A model generated the notes under the pieces. It made no database searches. It was not told where the DNA came from and saw nothing but the letters and a program-made list of their open reading frames with translations. Of a DNA stretch of 64,000 nucleotides, positions 23,001 to 35,000 are shown one piece after another (position 1 is the first letter of the stretch; every line of letters starts with the position of its first letter). A program made the translations under genes and the position numbers. Source of the DNA: Dactylorhiza incarnata (Eukaryota > Streptophyta > Magnoliopsida > Asparagales > Orchidaceae); the NCBI GenBank assembly GCA_033032865.1, contig JAWHQI010000266.1, positions 2,951,501 to 3,015,500 of the forward strand, in the 5' to 3' direction.

Positions 23001-26000
23001 TCGGGGCGGCACAACTTTGGGCTTAAGCCCGCAACCCCCTGCTTGGTACTGCGACACCTGTACGCCAACGTCTCGCCATGCGGTAGCAAACTGAGCCTCG
23101 GCCAATTGAAGCAAACTGAGCAATATTGCCCACACCCCTTTCCCGAGGCGGCGACATTTTATAAATACGAGCAAATACTAAATATCTTCCACAGAGTCTC
23201 CTCCGGGGTCCCCAAAACATCACCAATCCGGCCCCCACGCCCGGACGGGCTTCACACAGAAACATCACCAATCCGGTTTACACGCCCGGATGGGCTTCAC
23301 ACAGAAACATCACCAATCCGGTCTACACACCCGGTTGAGCTTCACACAGAATGCCTAAACCCGTACTCACACTTCCGGGCGCTAATGTGGTTAATTTCGG
23401 GGATGCGCACATCAACCCGTCGGAGTGCACACCTCCTCCACCTGATGGTGGAGGGGAGCTTCCATGCAAGTATGAGAATTGAAGGCTTCACCTGCCCAAG
23501 TAGAAATTCGTTACCCTTGACGCGTGCTTTTGACGGAGTCGCAACCGAAGACCTTGCGCGAGCTCGACGTCCAGCGGCCATAGCGGCTTTACACGATCTG
23601 ATATGCCTCCACTTTCATGCTTTGGAGACAAGAAGAGGAGTGGCGGGAGAGAAGCCCCCGACACTCCTCGCTCCGGTCGGCCACGGGAGAGGAGCTCCCG
23701 GCCAGAACTTGCCTTGGACGGCCACGGGAGAGGAGCTCCCGGCCGGATCTCGCCTCGGTCGGCCACGGGAGAGGAGCTCCCGACCGAATCTCGCCTCGGT
23801 CGCCACGGGCGGCCGGATCTTGCCTTGGACGGCCACGGGAGAGGAGCTCCCGGCCGGATCTCGCCTCGGTCGGCCACGGGAGAGGCGCTCCCGGCCGGAT
23901 CTCGCCTCGGTCGGCCACGGGAGAGGAGCTCCCGGCCGGATCTTGCCTTGGACAGCCACGGGAGAGGAGCTCCCGGCCGGATCTTGCCTTGGACGGCCAC
24001 GGGAGAGGAGCTCCCGGCCGGATCTTGCCTTGGACGGCCACGGGAGAGGAGCTCCCGGCCGGATCTTGCCTTGGACGGCCACGAGAGAGGAGCTCCCGGC
24101 CGGATCTCGCCTCGGTCGGCCACGGGAGAGGAGGAAGGGAGATCGGGGATCCTCCTTTTGCTCACGGGCGACGAGAGGGGGAAGGGCGACGGGGAGCGGG
24201 GGCCTCGGCTGCTTCCCTAGATGCGCGCGAACAGGAAGGGGGAGCCTCTCGGCTCCTCTTGCGGCTGGGAAGGAAAAGCCCCCTTTTTGAGTTTATTTTT
24301 AGGTTTTATAAAAAACCCTAGCCAAACATGGCTATCCGCAGCCCTCTTTTCTAAACGCACACCAAACTCCGCTACTCGCACCCCCATTCTTTGTTTATTT
24401 AAGAATATGGATCCTAACCGCACCCCGGTCAATGCTAGTCAATCACGGGACACCACGGGTCCCCGCTATCTGGGGAGGGTCCCACCCGACGGGTACGGGG
24501 TTGTACAATTAATCCGATTTCAAATGCTTGAATGTTATCCTGCACCTCCATGAAGACACCACTACCCATGAAACCAATGTTAATGCAATTACTGATGAAC
24601 TCACTGCATCTCCACCCCTTTCATTTTGTTGTCAACACCATCCTATCCATGGAAATTTACCTCAACCAACTACGCCTCAATAAACTATCACATCCTTTGA
24701 CATTACCATCACCCTCTCGTTGGTGGTGGTTGAAAGCGCAGAGTACAAGAGAATTACAAGAGAATATTAAGTGATTACACTCTAGATGAGGGGGAGGCTG
24801 AATAGAGTAATAAAAAATTTCACCCATAAAATCACAATCACAGTTTAAAGCAATATAAACTCCATTAAACAGAGAATAGATAATAAATCTAATCTATAAA
24901 AAGAAGATGATTTATAGAGATTTCCCAAAATCAGGTACGTTCTCTCATTTACCGCAGTAGGAATCCACTGTCTACAGCAAGCCCGAGTCTTTTGATAAAC
25001 ATACTCTTAGAACCACTGGATCCTTTAGAGAAATTCTCAGAATTCTTTTACAACAGTATATCAGTGAGCAATGAAATTTTACACAAAGAGAGATCTCCGA
25101 AGAAGACTGAAATCTATTGTCAATATTCTTGGTGTGGATTCAATCAAGAGAGATTTCTCTAACTTGTCTTGAGAAAGCAAGAGAGAAATTAGGGTTAAAA
25201 GAGAATAATAGAAAGAATCAGAGAGATCAAAATCGGGGTAATGGGTCTTGGTGCTTTAGAGAGAGAATAAGAAGTATATATGTACCTATATTCAAAATCC
25301 AATCAAGAAAGGACAAAAGAGAGATTACTTTAAACAGATATCTTGCGAAGGAATGATATTATGTTAGAACTCTCCTTAACTTCTCTGTACTTTCCCGAAC
25401 GGCTCTGAAGAATTCTTCAACGACTATGTTCTTACCGAATTAATGTTCTCTTGATTTCAATTATTAGTCGAATTGTATTCGACTATTTGCTTCTATTGTG
25501 TGCTCTAGAATATTGCTTCATTCAAAGTTCTTACTCATTAGTCAAAAGGATTTCAACTAATGGCTTCTAATAATTGTTCCTTTAGTAACTTGGTCAAGCT
25601 TTGAGATCCATTCAGCTATCGACTACCAATACTTGTTATTAGCATTTGAAGTGCGAAAGTCGGATCCAGATATATATTCTCAAATGCACAAGAGTGAAAA
25701 AACAAAGGAAAACATTTCAAATATCGGCACATACAAGATTTGTTACAGACTGATTCCAACTAAACATTATGTAAAAACTAATATATGGATCTCTCAGATC
25801 TTTCCGAGAGGGATAAGGAATAAAAGAAGAAAACACAAAACCAGAAGAAAAACAGAAAAGAGAAACAAATAGAGTCTAAGTTATAGAGCTTACAACCAGA
25901 CGAGAATAAATTTTTTATAGAGGTTTCCTAATGAATCTGGGTACTCCCCTCTTCCACATTGTGTGGGATAACACGTCCTTCACAAGACGTCGAGTCTTTT

Positions 26001-29000
26001 CTTCTGGAGACTCCAACCCAGTGTGTGAGTCTTTTCCACTAGAGGCCACAAAAACCATTAGCGTCCTTTGCACTGGAGATTCTTAAACCACGTCGCAGAT
26101 CATTTAAAGGGAGATCCCGTAACACTTACATCGGTGAAAGAGATGAGGTCGAGATAGTAAGAGAGAAAAGGAGGATGGTGAGAGAAAGAGAAGGGTAGTT
26201 GTGTATCGAGAGAAGAGATATACAGTTGATGTTAAATAAAGAGTGAAAGGGTAGAAAATGGTAGAGTTACAACGACAGAGTTAGGAGGTGGGAAGGGAGA
26301 GTGCTCCACATTCAAGAGAAGTGAGATTGCTCTACTAACAAAGAGTGTTGTCTCTCTCTGCCTCGATCCTCTTTTCCATATCTTCATTCTTACTCTGTCG
26401 CTTTGTTCCGCATTCTCTACGCTCTTCGTCTTCTCATTTTTTCTCCCCTCTGCTGATCTTCAAGTCTTCGCTCTTCTTAAATAGCCGCCTCACATTGGAG
26501 AGGATTTAAGGTCAAACCCCCTTATCTTCCGCCCTTCCGAGTCCCAATAATATAGGAGCGCAAAAAGTGGGTCAGTTTTTTTGACTTCTGCGAGGGCTTT
26601 ATTCCGAGTCCCGAGAAATCTTCAGCTCAATCAACGAACGTTGATCTTTGGTCGGCCGACGATCGCTGAGTTTTGCTCAGCGGCCGGCGAGTGCAGAATC
26701 TTCCTACTTCGAGCGCTGAGGGAAGGATAGCCTGTAATTCAATTTCCTTCAGTTCTGGTCCTCGAACGACGTTCTCTGACTGATTTGGGATCGCTGCAGC
26801 ACAGAACGACAGTTTGCGGTCTGCTTTCCGATCGGTGATCGGATACTCGATTAGTGATTGAGTCCCTGATCGGCGAATGCCCGGTCGACGATCTTCGACA
26901 ACTTCAGGGTAAGGTATATACCTATTTCTGACCTCTTCTCCTGAAGCGCTTCCTTCAGGCTCCTTTTTGCTTAAGGGTCGCCAATTCCGAAGCAGGAACT
27001 GCTAACACTTCTTGTTTCCTTATCATCGATCGGATAGGGTTTGCACCAACAAATCCATGAGATTTTTCCCAACGACACTCTTGCTTCTATTCGACTACTG
27101 CCTTCTAATAGATGTCTTCTTAGAATATCTTCAAACGTCAAGAAGTATTCACCTATCGGCTTCTGAAATATTTGTTATTAAAATATCCTCTTCATTAGTC
27201 GAATGCAATTCAACTAACACATGTTAATGACTTTCCAGTATATGAAATGTAATTTGTGCTCTGAAAGCATATCAACTATTGCTTAAAGATCTTCAATAGT
27301 GAATATAAATTAAGCTCTGAGAGCTATTCAATTACTGCTTGCTGATAATCTTCTGAATGAGATCAAACTCTGGCTGGCATCAAAGACTTCTAATAGCTCA
27401 TATAGCTTGCTTCTTCAGAGTCTCTGACTTGTATTCGATGAACACCATATGGGAAAGACTGCTATCGTCGAATGTCATTCAACGCACGTAGTTTGTATTC
27501 GACGAATTCTTCATACATAGCAAATCCTTAGTTTGATCGCTGCTTGAGTAATTACAAGTAATACAAAGTCGTTATATACATTTAACAAAGATAAAGTGAT
27601 TAACAAAAGAAAATGAAATATTAAAATGATAGAGAATTGCCACATCTTCGGGGTGAATATTGAGATTTTATTTTCACACAAATTGTCACGACCCGTCTCG
27701 ACAAGGGTCAGAGCGCGCTTCGGGCGGGCCGTGATGCTACAGGCATGGGCGGAAAGGAACCCATGTCTGCTAAGGCGGAAACAGAAATACCACACTAGTT
27801 TTGAATTTGTTACTTTGAAAAGAATTTAGTACATTTTATAAGTATGCGGAAGCCACAATGAAAGGTTAATGTTCATGCATTTTTAATAAAATCTAATATC
27901 ACACACTATGCTGAAATAATGAACATGCAATAAGTCACAATAGTAAATTGTCATAAACTAAATGATCAGATACATCAAAACATCCTAGGAGTTGTCCGCA
28001 ATACACGAGAAAATGACTGACAGTAACTAATACATGAAAGTAAAACCAACAGTACTGAAACAAAATACATAGAACCTTTTGATACAGTAATCAAAATAAA
28101 ACCTCCAAGCAAAGCTGCAGCTGAGCGAAGAAAAACTCAGGGAGTAGACGGCGCGGTCACGAACCCTAATACAAATCCAAACAGAAGAAAAATACCTCAG
28201 AACAAGAAAAATAACAGAAAACAGGCTATAAATTTAAGTACGTGCCGAAATAATTCTAAAGTACCAATTAAATCTTGAAGCAAGCTAGTGAAACAAGCAA
28301 GTAGCTGAAACAAACAGAACTATCTGAAATTAGTAGCCTACTCCGGAGTATAGCATAAACATTTTTGCAACGACATAAACTGTAATTGTTGAAATGCGTA
28401 GGTGTTTACAGTGGGTGCACATGGTTCACACTCAAGTTCAAGTATAAGTCTTACTAGAATAAGAGTTTTTCCTGCTTACCGTGACCATGCAATCAAGACG
28501 ATGCACCTTTTAAACCCTAGCTTCCAAAATTTACTTATGACACGCATGATCTAAGGGATTCATGTTTTTCCCGTGGAAATTTCTATCATAACAAGACATA
28601 CTAACGAGATATGATTTTTGCGTTATCAGATACAGTTAATAACTAGATACATGTATAAAGAACTTAAATTCTTAATTTGCAAGCGAGAGGGAATTTCTCC
28701 ACTTGCCTTAAGGTGAAGCAGAAACTACTAGCGACAGCTATGCGGCGCAAGCAAAGTCAAAGGCACTATTGAACCTGTTCAGGAATAATCGCATGCAATA
28801 TTTGATACGTGACAAGCAGAAAACCATACGCTAGCAAAGTTAGTTATTTTGCAAAAACTAACTCAAGAGCAGGTTAGCAATTTACCTCCCTCAAGTATGA
28901 GGGGAGAGGAGTTACCACGAACAAATCGGAGATTTAGCAGCGCTTAGGCGACGGAGACCCTAAATCGGAGAGGGTTTTGAAGAGGTTCCACTACTAGATC

Positions 29001-32000
29001 CGACGAGCGGCACCGAAAACACAAACAAATTCTGGATTAGACGATTATACGACAAACGCAAGACGGACCGACGAAATTACGTCAATCGGAGAGGTAAAAT
29101 CACCACAAAAAAATAGGGCATAACTGGAAACAATGAGATTGGAGGAGTTTCTCATCCAAGGAGACCAGATCTGGGCTCAAAAATCCGAGTAGAGGAAGTT
29201 TCAAGCAAATCCCTAGACGATCCTCTTGCAATCCACTGGCCAAAACGCAGCGGGAGAGGGATGGAGGGGCTGCCTACACCTGGAGGAGAGAAAGAAACTC
29301 CTGGCTGCTGCCGACGTCCAGAAGAGGGGAAGAAGGAGGCGGCGCCGACGAGAAGGGGAGCAGGAGGCGCAGGCGGCGTCGACGAGTCGAGCGGGAGGAG
29401 GAGCAGGCGGCGGCGGCGCTGTGCGCGGGAGTCGGGAGCGGCACGGGAGCCCTAGCCGAGCGGGTTTAGAAATTATCGGGAGAGGGGGGCTGGTCGGCTG
29501 GGGCTTATAATAATAAAGGGGGGGGGGGATTTTATATTCTTATTATTCTTATTATTATTATTAAGTTAAATATTTAAGGGTTGTTACAAAAATTGCCTTA
29601 CAAATTTCTCGGCCAATTACAGTTTTAGAAAAGAATTGAAAAGCTGGTATAAGGAGTAAGAAGAAAAGGAAGAATAAACAAAGAAACAGTCATCAAATTC
29701 TTGTTTGCTTGGGTGATCTTCACTTCTTGGCCATATGATATGCAAGGAATGTGTTAAGTGTATCCCGAAGCTTTTCTTGAGTACTTTCAATGAATTTAGT
29801 CTTTCTCTTGGTAGCTTTGTCAGGGTGATCTTTTAAATATTACTTGATGATCTCCTGCTTCCTAAGATCGTCACAAGCTTGGTATATGCTTCATTCAAAG
29901 TATAACCTCTTCTTTGTACCTTTGGAATCATGCTTTTAATGGAGGACACAGTAGAAAGCAATATTCCGATCATAATCAGTAATACTAGCCTATACTCATA
30001 CATATACATGTGTAAGGAACCAAAGAGACTAAATTACCCTGAGGGTATTATAAACACAACTTGATAATAATCCTTAATTACAACTCTCCCCATTAAGTCA
30101 GACGAAAGATTTCAGTCATACCTAGCTTGTGGATATCATAAGTGAACACATCACATCCAAGACTTTTGGTGAAAACATATGCTAGTTGATCTTTGGAATG
30201 AACAAAAGGAGTGACCACATTCCCTTTGTCCAAGTGGTATTTGATAAAGTGTCGATCAACCTGAATATGCTTAGTCCTGTCATGTTGAACTGGGTTATGA
30301 GCTATACTGATGGTTGTCTTGTTGTCACAATATAAGGAGAGAGGGATATGCTCCTGGAATCTCAAATCTTGCAACATAGAATGCAACCATAGTCCTTCAC
30401 AGAGACCTTGAGACATTGCCCGACACTCAGCCTACGCACTTGATCTGGCTACCACATTCTGCTTCTTGCTTTGCCAGGTAACCAAATTTCCCCCAACAAA
30501 GGTTCAATACCCCGCTGTAGACTTCCTGTCATCACGACTCCCAACCCAATTTGCATCTGTGAAGACTTCAATCATCAAGTGTTTGTTCTTAGAGAACAGG
30601 AGTCCTCGACCAGGTGCCTTTTTCAAGTACTGCAGTACACAATATACGGCCTCTTGATGTCTGATCCTAGGAACATGCATATATCTACTCAAGATACCTA
30701 CTGCATACGTAATATCCGAACGTGTATGGGATATGTATATGAGTCTCCCAACCAATATCTGATAGCTCGAAGTATTCGTCCGACCACCATCACTGTCTTC
30801 ATCAATCTTATGGTTTTCCTCCATAGGAGTGTTTGCTGGGACACAACCGAGCATCCCAGTTTCCTTTTACAAGTCCAGAACATATTTGCGTTAAGATATG
30901 AAGATACCTTGATTCGACCTAGTCACTTCAATTCCTAGAAAGTATCGTAGTCTCCCTAAATTCTTCACTTCGAATTCTGTAGACAACATAGCCTTGAGAT
31001 TTGCAATTCCCTCTAGATCATCACATGTGATTACACTGTCATCCATGTAGACAATGAATACCACAATTTTCTGATCACATCTTCTGATGAACATGGTGTG
31101 ATCCGATTGTCCCTGCTTGTAACCAAACTTAAGCATGACCTTATTAAACCTTCCAAACCCTTCCCTGGGTGATTGTTTTAGGCCATATAAAGACTTATTT
31201 AAATGACAGACAAACTCTTATGGTCCATTTTTAGTAAACCCAGGAGGGAATTTCATGTACACTTCTTCATCCAGCTCACTGTGAAGGAATGTATTTTTCA
31301 CATCTAGTTGATGAAGATCTCATCCTAAGCAAGCAGCACAGGATAAGAGAACCCGAAAGGAGTCCATCTTTGTCACCGGAGCAAAGGTCTCCTGGTAGTC
31401 TACTCCTTGAGTCTGAGTGTATCTCTGAGCCACCAGTCGGGCCTTGTAACATTCAACCTTACAATCCCAATTTTGTTTAATGAGAAAACCCACCTCGAAC
31501 CAACGACTTTCTTCCCAGGGGGATGAGGGAGATATCCCATATGTCTTTTCTTTCCAAGATAGACATTTCCTCCTCCATAGCATGTGTCCATTCAGGGACA
31601 CCCAAAGTTTCCTGCCACGATTTGAGAATGGTAATCAAGGATAACGATGTAACAAAGACTTCATGCGCGTGGGTAAGATGATGATAAGAAATATGGTTGG
31701 ATATAGGATGTTGCGTGCAGATCGCTTTACCTTTCAACAATGCAAGAGGGAGATATATGTCATCACCAGAATTTGAGTTTGAAGCAGACACTGGTAGAGG
31801 TGGAACTATAGTGGTCCGATTACCTTTTTGTCGGCGGTGATATACAAGAGGAAAAGAAGGAATTAGAGACGGAGGAGGAAACTGGGTATGAGGCGTTGCT
31901 TGGATGGAAGGGATAATATGAGTCGGAGAAATGAGAGGGAGAGGAATACTAGGAGTATCATATGCATTGTCACTAGTCTCCCCCTTATGAATGGAATGAG

Positions 32001-35000
32001 TCGTATCCAGTAAATAGGATTCCTCCTCTCGGAAGGTAACATCCATGGTACAAAATGTACATCGTGACGAAGGGTGGTAACACCAATATCCTTTCGTGGT
32101 GGAGGAATAAGCAATAAAAACACAATGTTGAGCATGAGGGTCAAGTTTGTCACGATGAGACTGATGAACATGAACAAAACACACATACACAAACACCTAA
32201 GGTGGCAGATGCGAGGTATGAACAGTAGAAGTGGCGGAGAGACGGGCGAGAGGAGTAGCATAATCTTAGACTCGTGATTGAAGACGATTGATGAGATGAG
32301 CAATGGTTAAAACAACATCCCCCCAATAAGATTTTGGAAGATGCATTGTGGTGAGAAGGGAACGTTCAACCTCAAGTAGATGCCGGTTTTTTCGTTCAGC
32401 GACCCCATTTTGGGTGGAGGTGTGAACACATGTGGTTTGATGGATAATACCATGATTGGTGAGATAAGAACCAATCAACCCTATATCATCATATTCGCCC
32501 CCCCTCCCCCCCACACTGCAGAGGGTATATATAGTTCCCTTGAACTTGGTCATCATTATCTGATGAAAAGCTTGAAAACAAGATAAAACCTCACTTTTCT
32601 TTTTAAAAAGATAAACTCAAGTAGTAGGAAAAAATATTCAATAAAAGTGACAATCCAATAAAAATCAAATAATGATAAAATAGTGGATGAACCCCAAACA
32701 TCTTAATGTATGACAACAAAACAACTGGTACTAGGAGAAGATAAATGCTAAGAGTTATGCCTAACATGTTTAGACAACTCACATACATCACAAAATAAAG
32801 ATTGAATAAAAGGCCAAAAAGAAGGAAACAATTTTTGATGTAAACCAAAATTAGGGTTTTTACAAAAATAAGTAATTTTAAATTAAAAGTTATAACCAAT
32901 TTTATTTTGAGAATAGGCCGAGCGGACCAAACGAATTTTGTGCGCGAAAGTCACACTTGACGTTGGAGTTTCGGGAGTTCGTTAATCGTTATTCGGACAG
33001 AAATTCTCAAGCTCCTTTAAAGGTCGATTCGAGGCGGCAAATATAAATTTCGCAAGCATAAACACAATCGATAATTTATGAAATAACGGTAAAAAAATAG
33101 CGCGAACGTTCAAGGCAAGCTCTTGCTAATTAGTTGAAATTGCATACGATTAGGCTAGTAAAAGGGAGCACGAGAAAAGGGCGGAGTTTACCAGAGTATA
33201 CGCAAATATACGGCGAGGGGGCGGCCTTCTCAAATCCTTCTGCTAGGGGTACTGTGCACTGGATTCTGCTGTCTCTGTAAACCCAATTGCTCCTGTACGA
33301 ATGGACCAGGAGGTCGAGCTTGACGTTCTCTCCGGATAATGTCGTCACAACGCTGGATTGGATCGTCGGAGTCGGGCGCTGAGGTCGACGAAGATCGAAG
33401 GAAGGGGTTGCGGCAGTTTCGTCGAACAGGATTGGTTCGTCGGAGTCGGGCGCTGAGGTCGACGACGATTGAAGGAAGGGTTGCGGCAACTTCGTCGAAC
33501 AGGGACTCGTCGGCTTCGACGAAACAGGAACGCAATGTTCTCTTGAACAACGCCGGAGGAAAAAGATGTCGGAGATGGACTGCGATCGGCGCAGGTCTTG
33601 GAACTTCCGTCGGTGGTAGGAGATGGAGGATACGTGAACAGGCGGCTTGCAGTCGACGGAGAAAAAAACGAAGTTTCGTTTTTCCTCTAGAATTGACCGG
33701 CTCCGTAATCCCATGAATAAAGCTCCTTTTATAAGTTAATCCCAACATTTGAAATTTTATTTGTTTCCAAAAGTCTACAAAATATTTTGCTATATCAATA
33801 TTCTTTCTAAAATATAGTTTCTTAATCTCCTCCAAATGAAATAAGATCTTCTGTTTAATTACTTATTTAATCGGAAGCATCATTAATTAGTTTAACCTTG
33901 CCTTGTTCGTCCTAGCTATTCAAATTACCGGGCCGTTTATTCAGGGTTTCACCGGGTGGTCAAACCGATGAGCCGGAACTCCAAATGACAAGGATGCGTA
34001 ATAGAAATGACAGAAACATAAAATAACTCAAAATAAAAATATACTGACGCGTGGTGATATCACGCGTCCTCGGATGCGACAATGGTTGCATCAATTCCCC
34101 CGGGGTTGACAGAGCTCGACCCCGGCGAGAATTTGCAAAAACTGGCAACATAGAGATCAGATGACGTTGCTGGAGCTAAATCGGGTGGTATATCTTGGGC
34201 CTCAACAGGTGGCACGATGCGCTTCCGAATTTGGAATGGACCAAACCTCCTTTGCGGTAGTTTATGATATACCCCTGTAGTAAATCTCTTTTTCCTGAAA
34301 GAAGAAAACACCCAATCTCCCTTTGAAAAATACAACTCACGGCGATAACGACCGACCGTGAGTTTATATTTGTCAAAGGTTGCTTGCGATTTATTAGCAT
34401 TAATTTTATGCAATTCTTTCAAATAATTAATGTGAGTTTGCGCATCGAATGAAATACGTTCATGTAATGAAATGGGATGACGATTAAGTAGGTGGAGTAT
34501 GACGAACACATAAATAATCTCGAAAGGAGATTTATTAGGGAGGGAATTTTTAGAATTATTGAATGTGAATTCAGCTTGCGAAAATATAAGTTGCCATCAT
34601 TTTGAATTTAAACACCCATGATTGCTTTCCAAACTCTTTTTAACTACCTCAGTCTGCCTATTTGTCAGAGAGTGATAAACACGTCTAAACTCGAGTTTGG
34701 TTCTCTTTCGATCCCATAGTAGGTTCCAAAAACACGACTTAAAATATTTAATATATTGTTGCAACTCCACAAATCGGTTTATCTCCAAATAATAGTGATG
34801 TGAAATAAAAGTGTTATCTTTAAATATGAAATCGATAGAATGAGATGTGCGGAATGAGTGGTCTTTAGATATAGTACCCACAGACTGAGAAATATCAGGT
34901 GGTACGACGGGAGTCAATAAGTGTGGGGTGAGTGCCACATCTGGGCCATGAGTTGCTTCATGGGATGGGGATTCAGGCGGGAGTGCGGTGAGTAGTAATG

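Larger units (their letters stand above)
15895..24507 (-). mobile_element. Ty3/gypsy-derived LTR element with scrambled interior (TSD ATTAA)
   Basis: Two direct repeats of about 2.1 kb (15895-18022 and 22392-24507) share TG...CA ends on both strands, with ATTAA duplicated at 15890-15894 and 24508-24512. Orientation is minus: a purine-rich AAAGAGCGGGGA abuts the LTR at 18023 on that strand, a gag-like start lies just inside the right LTR, and an integrase C-terminal end lies nearer the left one. The interior (4.37 kb) otherwise lacks pol and contains an opposite-strand gypsy remnant, so the element is a chimera and non-autonomous. The LTRs look about 98-99% alike by eye. Confidence 0.9.
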
